Of a stretch of DNA of 64,000 nt, positions 29,320 through 38,000 are shown in pieces. The position numbers and the translations under genes are program-made. The DNA is from Campylobacterales bacterium (GTDB lineage Bacteria > Campylobacterota > Campylobacteria > Campylobacterales > Sulfurospirillaceae), in the NCBI GenBank assembly GCA_016930915.1, contig JAFGFU010000001.1, positions 1-64,000 on the forward strand, in the 5' to 3' direction. Numbering within the stretch: the first letter of the stretch is position 1; the number at the start of each line of letters is the position of its first letter. The notes below the pieces were generated by a model that searched no databases, had not been told where the DNA came from, and saw only the letters and a list, made by a program, of their open reading frames with translations.

Positions 29320-30246
29320 ATGAAAAAAAAGCTTTTTAAATTTTCGATGGCGCTACTTCCAATAGTAGCGTTATCGGCCGAACCTTCTGTTTATGGTACT
29401 GTTGATACTAATGGTATTTCTTCAAATAATGGCATATCTTCTCATGAAGTTAAACATGTCCCAATTAACCAAACTTCTTCTTATAATTTGGAGTCTATCC
29501 GTTACACAGAGCCTGAAAAAAGTTCAAATAATGGGGCAGACCAATATGAAGGAATTCGTTCTGTTGTACAGAGTTATGAAACAAAGATAGCTAAGCAAGA
29601 TGAACGTATTCGACAACTTGAAGATGAAATAATTAAATTGCGTGGATATGTTGAAGAGAGTCGAAAAATTCAGACTGAAAATCAAGATAAAGTTAAAGTT
29701 GTTGTCGGTGAACTTAGTACATTAATTGACTCTATCAATAAGAATTATGTTCCAAAAGAGAAATTTGAGCAATTGGAACATGAACTTAAAAGCTCAAAAG
29801 CAACTTCTTCAAAGCAAATTGCTACTTCTTCTGAATCGAGCAACAAAAATGCAGAAAAAGAAGCTATATCTAAATCTCCTTCTGCGAAAGAGTTGAGTAC
29901 TAAAGATAGTGCAACGTTATTAAAAGAGGCAGATGATTTTTTTGAAAAAAAATCTTATACAAATGCTGAAGTAATGTATAAAGAGTTGTTAAATCGTAAT
30001 TATAAACTCGCTAAAGTTAACTTCCAGTTGGGTGAAATTGCCTATAATAAAAAATCGTATGCTACTGCGATAGAAAACTATAAAACGAGTATTTCACTTT
30101 TTGATAAAGCTTCGTATATTCCTACTCTTTTGTATCATACAGGAGCTTCTTTTGAAAAACTAGGTAAAACCAAGGACGCGCAGGGGTTTTATAAAGCATT
30201 AAAAGAGAATTATCCCACCTCTCCTGAAGCAAAAAAAGTAAAATAA
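29320..30246 (+). CDS. cpoB: Tol-Pal coordinator CpoB/YbgF
   Basis: 308 aa: N-terminal signal peptide (about 1-20, ending LSA), a coiled coil (about 75-150, rich in Glu/Lys/Gln) and C-terminal TPR repeats (about 190-308, ADDFFEKKSYTNAEVMYKELL and similar). A periplasmic protein that coordinates wall synthesis with outer-membrane constriction. It is the usual last gene of the Tol-Pal operon and is followed by a terminator-like hairpin. Confidence 0.88.
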   Translation: MKKKLFKFSMALLPIVALSAEPSVYGTVDTNGISSNNGISSHEVKHVPINQTSSYNLESIRYTEPEKSSNNGADQYEGIRSVVQSYETKIAKQDERIRQLEDEIIKLRGYVEESRKIQTENQDKVKVVVGELSTLIDSINKNYVPKEKFEQLEHELKSSKATSSKQIATSSESSNKNAEKEAISKSPSAKELSTKDSATLLKEADDFFEKKSYTNAEVMYKELLNRNYKLAKVNFQLGEIAYNKKSYATAIENYKTSISLFDKASYIPTLLYHTGASFEKLGKTKDAQGFYKALKENYPTSPEAKKVK

Positions 30247-30256
30247 GTGATTATGG

Positions 30257-30290
30257 GGTTAAAGATTTAATAATTTTTAACCATTTTTTT
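30257..30290 (+). terminator. Probable terminator after cpoB
   Basis: Stem GGTTAAA (30257-30263) with TTTAACC (30276-30282), loop of 12 nt, then CATTTTTTT-type T run at 30284-30290. The stem is A/T-rich, so efficiency is uncertain, but it sits 11 nt after the end of the Tol-Pal operon. Confidence 0.65.
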
Positions 30291-30380
30291 GCATAAAAAA
30301 TAGACTTATATTTTTTCCTAAGGCCTTCTACAACAAAGTTATGTTAACATTTATCCCATTATAAAAACAAGGGAGAAGTT

Positions 30381-31004
30381 ATGCTGATTTGTGATAACAA
30401 AGTCGTTTCAATTCATTATGAACTTAAAAGTGTTGATAATGATGAAATCTTAGACAGCAATTTAAATGCTGCACCACTCTCTTTTATTGTTGGAAAAGGT
30501 CAAATTATTCCAGGACTAGAAGAAAAAATTAAAGAACTTAAAGCAGGTGATAGTTCCAATATTCAAGTTGCTGCCGTTGACGCTTATGGCGAATATGACA
30601 GTAATGCCGTTCAAACTTTACCAAAAGAACAATTTGCAGGGCTTGAACTTCAACTTGGAATGACGCTTTATGGTCAAGGTGAACATGGCGAAACGGTACA
30701 AGTTGTCGTTAAAAATTTCAATGATGAAACAGTTGAAATCGATTTTAACCATCCTTTAGCAGGTAAAGATTTATTATTTGCTATTAGTGTACTAGAAGTT
30801 CGTGATGCAACAGCAGATGAGCTTTTGAATGGCTATGTTGGTAGTCAAGGTGGTTGTGGATGCGGAACAGGTGGCAGTTGCCACACTACAAATGATGATA
30901 GCGAGTGTTGTGGTGGAAATGATCATGATCATTCTCACGGTGAAGGTGGATGCTGCGGCGGTGAAAGTCACTCTCATGGTGGCGGATGTTGTGGATCACA
31001 CTAA
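30381..31004 (+). CDS. slyD: FKBP-type peptidyl-prolyl isomerase SlyD with metal-binding tail
   Basis: 207 aa. The FKBP core with the inserted chaperone flap occupies about 1-150 (PLSFIVGKGQIIPGLEEKI, MTLYGQGEHGE, FNHPLAGKDLLF). The last 55 residues are a Gly/Cys/His tail with repeats such as GGCGCG, SECCGGNDHDHSHGEGGCC and GGGCCGSH, a nickel/zinc-binding region. SlyD helps fold proteins and delivers nickel to hydrogenases in E. coli. It starts at ATG 30381 with GGGAG upstream. Its last codons overlap the next gene. Confidence 0.95.
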   Translation: MLICDNKVVSIHYELKSVDNDEILDSNLNAAPLSFIVGKGQIIPGLEEKIKELKAGDSSNIQVAAVDAYGEYDSNAVQTLPKEQFAGLELQLGMTLYGQGEHGETVQVVVKNFNDETVEIDFNHPLAGKDLLFAISVLEVRDATADELLNGYVGSQGGCGCGTGGSCHTTNDDSECCGGNDHDHSHGEGGCCGGESHSHGGGCCGSH

Positions 31005-31755
31005 TTATATAGCAAAGTCAAGAGCCTCTATTGAGGCTCTTAAGTCTGCGAATCTACTTAAAAGTGTTTCTATTAATGCGTTAATTTTAGGTGAAAGTGG
31101 CGTTGGAAAACAAACACTAGCAAGGCATATTTCTTCTGCTCCTATTGTTGATGCAGCTTCTTTTAATGATTTATTGGCGTCAATTGAAACAAATCATACA
31201 TTGATTGTTAAAAATTTTCATAAAATTACAAATTACAAAAAATTAAGAGTTGCTCTTGATGTTTATAAAACACGCATTATTGCTACTTCAAATGTTTATA
31301 TTGATGAAGCTATTGTAGATGATTTTTTTAGTTTAAAGATTTTGATTCCACCCCTTAGCAAACGTCAAGAAGATATTGCGCCCTTAATGGAAAAGTTTTC
31401 ATTAGAAGCACGTTTGATGTTTGATGATGCTTATGGTGATACCCTTTCATTAGAAGATATTGTCCCAGATGTGAGTAAAAATTGTTATTCATTAAGACGA
31501 TCAGTTTATAATGCTTATTTGATGAATTCTTTTGGAGAAGAAGAAATTTTAATGATGATGCAAAACTTTTTGTCCAATCGTATTGGAGGCAGAAACGATT
31601 ATAGGGATCTATTATATCTTTTTGATGTTCCAATGATTAAGAGTGGCTATGCAAAATTTGGCTCACAACTTGCCATCAGTGAAAAATTTGGACTTAACCG
31701 AAATACCCTGCGTAAAAAAATTAATGACTACAAAGATAGATTAATACTAGACTAA
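30991..31755 (+). CDS. NtrC/Fis-like AAA+ protein lacking receiver and GAFTGA
   Basis: 254 aa from GTG 30991, which overlaps slyD by 14 nt; the frame is open further upstream but there it only shadows the slyD tail. Walker A is GESGVGKQ (34-41). The middle (KNFHKI, RIIATSNVYIDE, LIPPLSKRQEDIAPL) follows the sigma-54 activator plan but no GAFTGA loop is visible, so contact with sigma-54 is unlikely. The C terminus (GSQLAISEKFGLNRNTLRKKI) is a Fis-type helix-turn-helix. There is no receiver domain. I do not recall it between slyD and fabD in C. jejuni. It may regulate DNA without sigma-54; function unproven. Confidence 0.7.
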   Translation: MDHTNYIAKSRASIEALKSANLLKSVSINALILGESGVGKQTLARHISSAPIVDAASFNDLLASIETNHTLIVKNFHKITNYKKLRVALDVYKTRIIATSNVYIDEAIVDDFFSLKILIPPLSKRQEDIAPLMEKFSLEARLMFDDAYGDTLSLEDIVPDVSKNCYSLRRSVYNAYLMNSFGEEEILMMMQNFLSNRIGGRNDYRDLLYLFDVPMIKSGYAKFGSQLAISEKFGLNRNTLRKKINDYKDRLILD

Positions 31756-31812
31756 ATGTAAGTTTTTTGATAGAACAAAAGCTTACATGTAAAAAAATAG
31801 AGAGGTACATCA

Positions 31813-32736
31813 ATGAATAAAACCCTTTTTATATTCCCTGGGCAAGGGAGTCAAAAAATTGGTATGGGAAAAGATTTTTATGACAATAGTTTACTTGCAA
31901 AAGAGATGGTTGAGAAAGCAAGTGAGCGCATTCATGTTGATTTTACAAAACTTCTTTTTAAAGAAAATGACCAATTAGAACAAACAGAATATACACAACC
32001 TGCCATTTTGTTAGTGAGTTTGATGGCACATCGTCTTTTTACGGAACAGTGTAAAGCGACTCCTGTAGCTGTTTTAGGGCACTCTTTGGGTGAATTTTCA
32101 GCTTTGAGTGCAACAGGCGCTATGGACTACTTAGACGCTGTTGAATTAGTCCACCAACGAGGACTTCTGATGAAGCAAGCGTGTGAGGGCATTAACGCTG
32201 GTATGATGGCTCTCTTAGGACTAGATGATGCCCGTGTGGAAGAGATTACATGTAAAGAGCGGGAGCTTGGTAAAAAAGTGTGGGCAGCCAATTATAATGG
32301 GGATGGGCAAATTGTCATTGCAGGCAATAAAGATGACCTTGCTTTCCTAGAGCCACTCTTTAAAGAAGCAGGTGCTAAAAAAGCAGTTTTACTACCAATG
32401 TCTGTTGCCAGTCATTGTCCATTGCTCAGTTCAGCTCAAGGCAATTTAGAGGGCTATTTGGAAAAGTGGTTGAAAGATACGTTTGCGATGCCTATTATTT
32501 CTAATGTTACAGCAGAAGCGTATCAAAGCAAAGAAGAGGCAAAACGTCTATTGTCTGAGCAGTTGATTTTTCCTGTAAAATACAAACAATCTATTTTACA
32601 TGTAGAATCCTCAACCGATATGTTTATAGAATTTGGTGGCAGTGTGTTAAAGGGGTTAAACAAACGAATTTCTCAAAAACCAACCCATAGCATTGTCGAT
32701 ATGAAAAGCTTAGAAGACGTGCTTGCACTGTTTTAA
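31813..32736 (+). CDS. fabD: Malonyl-CoA:ACP transacylase
   Basis: Moves malonyl from CoA to acyl carrier protein to start fatty-acid elongation. 307 aa with FIFPGQGSQKIGMGKDF at the N terminus, the nucleophile elbow LGHSLGEFSAL (Ser about 92) and the late catalytic SVASHCPLL (His about 200). It carries one exact TTACATGTAA (32246, ITCK) and a one-mismatch copy (32596, LHVE); another exact copy (31783) lies 21 nt before the start. Confidence 0.96.
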   Translation: MNKTLFIFPGQGSQKIGMGKDFYDNSLLAKEMVEKASERIHVDFTKLLFKENDQLEQTEYTQPAILLVSLMAHRLFTEQCKATPVAVLGHSLGEFSALSATGAMDYLDAVELVHQRGLLMKQACEGINAGMMALLGLDDARVEEITCKERELGKKVWAANYNGDGQIVIAGNKDDLAFLEPLFKEAGAKKAVLLPMSVASHCPLLSSAQGNLEGYLEKWLKDTFAMPIISNVTAEAYQSKEEAKRLLSEQLIFPVKYKQSILHVESSTDMFIEFGGSVLKGLNKRISQKPTHSIVDMKSLEDVLALF

Positions 32737-32745
32737 AGGGAAAAA

Positions 32746-33441
32746 ATGAAAATAGCAATTATGGGTGCGATGGTCGAAGAGATCACGCCACTGTTAGATT
32801 TTTTTGGAACGTATGAAACAATAGAGTTTGCGAAAAACCGTTACTATACGACCACATATAAAGGGATGGAGTTAGTCATTGCGTATAGCAAAATTGGTAA
32901 AGTCAATGCGAGTTTAACCGCAACCACACTGATTGAAAAATTTGGTGCAGAGCAACTGCTCTTTTCAGGTGTCGCAGGTGCGCTCAATCCGAACTTACAT
33001 GTAGGAGATGTTTTAGTCGCAACGGCTTTAACACAACATGATTTAGATATTACGGCGTTTGGGCATCCTCATGGTTATGTCCCCGAAGGTTCTGTTTATG
33101 TGGAAACGGATGCATCGCTTCGAGCTTTAGCACATAAAGTAGCCCATGCACAAAAGATCTCTTTACAAGAGGGCATTATTGCTACAGGTGATCAATTCAT
33201 TTGTGATGGGACTAAAAAAGAGTGGATTTACAAAACTTTTAATGCAGATGCGACGGAGATGGAAGGTGCATCGGTTGCCGTGGTGTGTGATGCACTCAAA
33301 ATTCCTTTTTGTGTTTTTCGAGCGATTAGTGATGCGGCAGATATGGATGCGGGTTTTAGCTTTGATGAATTTTTAGTAAGCTCTGCTAAAGAGAGTGCAC
33401 AATTTATTATTGCTATGTTGGATGAATTGGCCAATGCTTAA
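32746..33441 (+). CDS. mtnN: 5'-methylthioadenosine/S-adenosylhomocysteine nucleosidase
   Basis: 231 aa. Visible motifs are IAIMGAMVEEITPLL, SGVAGALNPNLHVGDV, ATGDQFI and the substrate-binding EMEGASVAVVC with RAISDAAD. It cleaves adenine from MTA, S-adenosylhomocysteine and, in Campylobacterota, 6-amino-6-deoxyfutalosine in menaquinone synthesis. Which substrate dominates cannot be told here. It starts 9 nt after fabD; the last 8 nt overlap the next gene. A one-mismatch palindrome copy at 32995 is read LHVG. Confidence 0.94.
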   Translation: MKIAIMGAMVEEITPLLDFFGTYETIEFAKNRYYTTTYKGMELVIAYSKIGKVNASLTATTLIEKFGAEQLLFSGVAGALNPNLHVGDVLVATALTQHDLDITAFGHPHGYVPEGSVYVETDASLRALAHKVAHAQKISLQEGIIATGDQFICDGTKKEWIYKTFNADATEMEGASVAVVCDALKIPFCVFRAISDAADMDAGFSFDEFLVSSAKESAQFIIAMLDELANA

Positions 33442-34189
33442 TATCAGTAAACGTCTCTTGCGTATTGCTGGGCGTACGAATGCCCGCTATAAACTCATTC
33501 ATGAGGGTGATAAGATTCTTTTGGGGCTTAGTGGTGGTAAAGATTCTCTGAGCCTTGCGCACATTTTAAAGCACATGCAACGAGTTGCTCCGTTTGATTT
33601 TGAATTTAAGGCGGTTACGATTACCTATGGTATGGGAGAAGAACTGCACACACTTCATCAACACTGTGTTGAGCATGAAATAGACCATGAAATTGTGGAT
33701 ACTAAAATTTTTGATTTGGCTCAGGAAAAAATTAGAGAAAATTCTTCATTTTGTAGCTTTTTTTCACGCATGCGAAGGGGAGCGCTTTATACCTATGCGT
33801 TGGAGCATGGCTATACAAAATTAGCACTCGCACACCATTTAGACGATGCGGTAGAGAGCTTTTTTATGAACTTTTCCTACAATGGAACATTGCGTTCTAT
33901 GCCTCCAAAATACACAGCGCAGAATGGTTTAGAAGTAATTCGTCCGTTGATTCATACAAGAGAGCGTCAATTACGTGATTGTGCAAAAGAACATAACATG
34001 CCAACCATTGGAGATGAAGCGTGTCCTGCCATGCGTTTTGATGTTAAAATGCCCGTGATGCGTGCACGTACCAAAGAGATGCTAACACAGATGGAGCAAG
34101 AGAATCCTGAGCTTTTCATTTCTCTCAAAAAAGCGTTTGAAAGCTTACAAGTTTCGAGTTTTTGTGATGAGCGTTTTTTAGAGTCATGA
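33434..34189 (+). CDS. TtcA-like PP-loop tRNA-thiolation protein with reduced cysteine set
   Basis: I start at ATG 33434, inside the end of mtnN, giving 251 aa with the family N terminus. The adenylating PP-loop is SGGKDS (33-38). ALAHHLDDAVESFFMN and MPPKY follow the TtcA plan. TtcA of E. coli makes 2-thiocytidine in tRNA using a [4Fe-4S] cluster held by a CxxC pair and a further cysteine. Here the first pair is C107-S-F-F, with Phe in place of the second Cys, and only C197 remains of the later group. A similar PP-loop protein is, as I recall, next to mtnN in C. jejuni. Activity as a cluster enzyme is uncertain. Confidence 0.75.
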   Translation: MLNISKRLLRIAGRTNARYKLIHEGDKILLGLSGGKDSLSLAHILKHMQRVAPFDFEFKAVTITYGMGEELHTLHQHCVEHEIDHEIVDTKIFDLAQEKIRENSSFCSFFSRMRRGALYTYALEHGYTKLALAHHLDDAVESFFMNFSYNGTLRSMPPKYTAQNGLEVIRPLIHTRERQLRDCAKEHNMPTIGDEACPAMRFDVKMPVMRARTKEMLTQMEQENPELFISLKKAFESLQVSSFCDERFLES

Positions 34190-34197
34190 ACTAGATG

Positions 34198-34815
34198 TTA
34201 AAACCCTTCCAATAAAATCTTCCATAGCACATCCACCTCGTCATCACTGAGTGCTATGGTGCTTTTTTCTTCAAATAATCTTCTTACATGTAAAAGTGAA
34301 AACGTTTGATCCCACGCACAATTTTTGTGTGCGGGTAAATAGGCTCGAATCAGTGTTAAATCACTCATTATGGGCTCTTCGCAATTAAAACAGATAAAAT
34401 CATCATGCAATCTTCCCTCGTACTCCAAAAGCTTGATATAAGCCTCAACAGCGATGCGTTTAGGATTTTGTTTCGCCCAAATATTCCCGCATGACTCTAA
34501 AAGTTCAAAATAGAAAGGCTCTAAGGTTGCAATATCTTTAAGATGAGTGTAAAAAAGACGTACAAAAGGTTGCCATAAGAGCATTCGCTCACGATGGGTA
34601 TTCCACGAAGTACCTAAATGGAGGATGGAGCGTAACTGTGGTAGTGAAGATTTGATGGAGGCAAGCGCTTCGAAATCAATTTTATAACCTAAGTGAATGG
34701 TTGAGTGTCTTGCTCCATAAAATCGGTAGAGCGTTTGGATGCTATTTTGCGTAAGAACGGTGACAATGAGGTCTTCATCTTTAACCCGTGTAATATTGAT
34801 AATATAACCTTGCAT
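34198..34815 (-). CDS. recO: Recombination mediator RecO (epsilonproteobacterial type)
   Basis: 205 aa from ATG 34815 (a start at 34830 would add five residues; neither has a clear ribosome site). The N terminus MQGYIINITRVKDEDLIVTVLT is the OB-fold of RecO, followed by LYRFYGARHS, a block typical of the group, and a helical part with FICFNCEEP, a possible remnant of a zinc site. RecO with RecR loads RecA on SSB-coated DNA. It converges on the TtcA-like gene. A TTACATGTAA copy (34284) is read LHVR. Confidence 0.82.
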   Translation of the reverse strand: MQGYIINITRVKDEDLIVTVLTQNSIQTLYRFYGARHSTIHLGYKIDFEALASIKSSLPQLRSILHLGTSWNTHRERMLLWQPFVRLFYTHLKDIATLEPFYFELLESCGNIWAKQNPKRIAVEAYIKLLEYEGRLHDDFICFNCEEPIMSDLTLIRAYLPAHKNCAWDQTFSLLHVRRLFEEKSTIALSDDEVDVLWKILLEGF

Positions 34816-34865
34816 GAGGAATTTTAGCATTCAAATATTGCAATAATATTAAACTTTAAAATTAG

Positions 34866-34897
34866 TATATTAAATTTATATATTAAATTTATTGACA
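34866..34897 (+). promoter_or_regulatory. Tandem 13-bp repeat and TTGACA upstream of gltB
   Basis: Two perfect, directly adjacent copies of TATATTAAATTTA (34866-34878, 34879-34891) are followed at once by a consensus -35 hexamer TTGACA (34892-34897). No good -10 lies at the right spacing (GATAAG at 34913 is weak), while TAAAAT at 34937-34942 could serve as a -10 on its own. The repeats may be an activator or repressor site, or an A-tract UP element. They lie in the 227-bp divergent region between recO and gltB. Confidence 0.5.
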
Positions 34898-35042
34898 ATT
34901 AATTTTATTTACGATAAGTAACTGCTCAAAATAGCATAAAATAGTGTTTAATTGTTTTTTAACCATTTTTTATGTAACATCCTTCGCTTTTAACTTAAAA
35001 TTTATCAGATTTTTGATGAAAATTCCATAAAAGGCTTGTGCA

Positions 35043-38000
35043 ATGGATCTTATTACAGGATTTAAAGACAATTGCGGTTTTGGACTAATCGCAAACATAA
35101 AAAATATCCCAACCCATGAAAATGTTGAAGATGCAATTACAGCGCTAGAGCGTATGATGCACCGAGGTGCGATAGCAGCGGATGGTAAGAGTGGAGATGG
35201 AAGTGGTCTTCTTTTTTCAATGCCCACTGAGTTTATGAAAAACGAAGCAAAAAAACTGGGTGTGGACTTGCCAAAGCAGTTTGCAGTTGCGATGATTTTT
35301 TTACAAAACGATGAGCAAAAACAGATTTTTGAAGAGACCTGTGAGCAAAATGACCTTAAAGTTCTTTTGTACCGTGATGTACCCGTCAAAACAAAAGCGC
35401 TTGGAAAATTAGCACTGGATTCATTGCCCAAGATTGTACAAGCCTTTGTTACCTCTTCTTCATTGGTTGCAACGAAACGCTTTGAAGCATTATTGTATTT
35501 AACCCGTAAAATGGTTGAAAAAAAGTTAGCACAAGCTTCTGATTTTTACATTGCCTCTTTTTCAAGCAAAGTGATTTCGTATAAAGGGTTGGTGATGCCA
35601 ACCTATATTAAAACCTTTTTCCCCGATTTGAGCGATAAAGCGTTTAAAGCAACCTTTGCACTTTTTCATCAACGTTTTTCGACCAATACCCTTCCAAAAT
35701 GGAAACTGGCACAACCGTTTCGTACTTTAGCGCATAACGGTGAGATTAACTCTATTTCAGCGAATCGCTTTTACACACAAGTGCGCAGTGAATCTATAAA
35801 AAGTTCTGTTTTTACGCAAGAAGAGCTTCAACAACTCTATCCTTTAACCAACGCTGATGTCAGTGATAGCGCAAGTTTGGATAATATGTTTGAGTTTATG
35901 CTCATTAATGGATTTGACTTTTTTAAAGCGATTCGCTCTTTAATTCCTGTACCATGGCAAAATGCTCCTCATATGGATGCTGAACTTCGTGCTTTTTATG
36001 AATATTCCAGTATCAATTTTGAGCCATGGGATGGACCTGCGGCTATTTCTTTGACCGATGGACGTTACATTGCCTGTGTCTTAGATAGAAATGGTCTGCG
36101 CCCTGCTAAATATATTATCACCAAAGATGACCGCATTTTAATTTCAAGTGAGTATGGTGTTTTAGATATTGAAGAAGATAACATTATTGAACGTGGTCGT
36201 CTGCAAAGTGGTCAAATGATAGGCTTAGACCTTAAGTTTGGCAAAATCATGAAAGATGATGACATTAACGACTATATTAAAAGCTCCAATACCTATACCG
36301 AATGGCTCAATAAAGGGCTTGTTTATTTGCAAGAGTTTGTGGATATTCCTTTTTCTAAAACAACGGATTATGTGCGTGAACATTTAGAGATAGAACAGCG
36401 CTATTTTAACATCACACAAGAAGTTAAAAATATGGTGCTTGAACCGATGATGAAAGATGGCAAAGAGGGTGTTGGTTCTATGGGCGATGATACGCCTATG
36501 GCAGCATTTAGTCAGACACAGCGTAATTTTAGCGACTATTTTAAACAAAAATTTGCACAAGTCACCAACCCTCCAATTGACCCGATTCGTGAAAAAGTGG
36601 TCATGAGTCTAAATACCAACTTTGGCATCATTCGCAATATCCTAGAAGAGGGTGAAGAACATGCCCTTTGTATTAAAACGATTTCACCGCTTTTGATGCA
36701 AGAAAAATACGAAATTATTGATTCGTTTGGTGATGCGAGTAAACCTCGTTATAAAGAAGAATACAAAAATCGCTATTTTTCAACCCTCTTTGAAGATAAT
36801 CTCAAAGGCAGCCTTGAAGATTTGGTTTACGACATCGTGCAAGCGGTCAAAGAAGAGGGTGTGCGCATTGTTTTCTTAGATGATAGAGGTATGAGTGAAA
36901 AACAAAAACCAATGCCGATGACTATGGTCATTGGACGTGTCAATCAAGTCTTATTGGATGAAGAGGTTCGCTCACTTGTTTCGATTGTTGCTATTAGTGG
37001 AGAGGCGTTAGATGCGCATTCGTGTGCAACGATGGTTGGATTTGGCGCAAGTGCGATTTATCCATACCTTTTATACGCAACCGTGTTGGATGAGTGTAAA
37101 AAGAGTGAGATGAGTGCGTATGAGACGAAAACAAAACTGAAAAATGTCAGTCACGCTATCAATCAGGGTTTACTCAAAATCATGTCAAAGATGGGTATCG
37201 CAACGATTGCTTCGTATCGCAATTCAGCCTTGTTTGATGTCTTAGGACTCTCTGGCGAGATTGTCAAAGAGTGTTTTAATGGTGCGATTTCTATGATTCC
37301 AGGTCTTGGATACAGCGATATTGAAGAGCGTCTTGCGAGTAACCATGCAAAAGCATATGATTTAAATATTAACAAAAAACTCTTTCCACTTGAAATTGGT
37401 GGATTTTACAAATACATTGAGGGGCAAGAGTTTCACGACTATCATCCGTACATTGTCCATGCGATTCATAAAGCTGTTGTGACAGCGGAGAAAAAAGATT
37501 TTGCGGAGTTTACTAAAATGGTGAATAACCGTGGCTTTAAAATGATTCGTGACTTTTTTGAACTCAAATCTGATCGTGAGCCTATCGCATTGGAAAAAGT
37601 AGAGAGCAAAGAGGCTATTTTTAAGCGTTTTGCTACGGCGGCGATGAGTTTGGGTTCTATCTCCCCTGAAGCACACGAAGCATTGGGTGAAGCGATGAAT
37701 AAAATTGGGGGTATGAGTAATTCAGGCGAAGGCGGTGAAGCACCAGAGCGTCTTAAAACCCATAAAAACTCTAAAATTAAACAGATTGCCTCAGGTCGTT
37801 TTGGTGTCACACCTGAGTATTTACGCTCTGCTACCGAGATTCAAATCAAAGTGGCGCAAGGTGCAAAACCAGGTGAAGGCGGACAACTTCCTGGGCATAA
37901 AGTCACACCACTTATTGCAAGTCTTCGTTATACCATTCCTGGGGTGACACTGATTTCTCCTCCTCCACATCACGATATTTACTCAATTGAGGATTTGGCA

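Noticed and set aside
30829-30990. Upstream extension of the NtrC-like gene through the slyD tail
   Set aside because: It is only an alternative reading of the repetitive Gly/Cys/His codons of slyD; the low-complexity Val/Ala product has no homology-like features. GTG 30991 is a better start.
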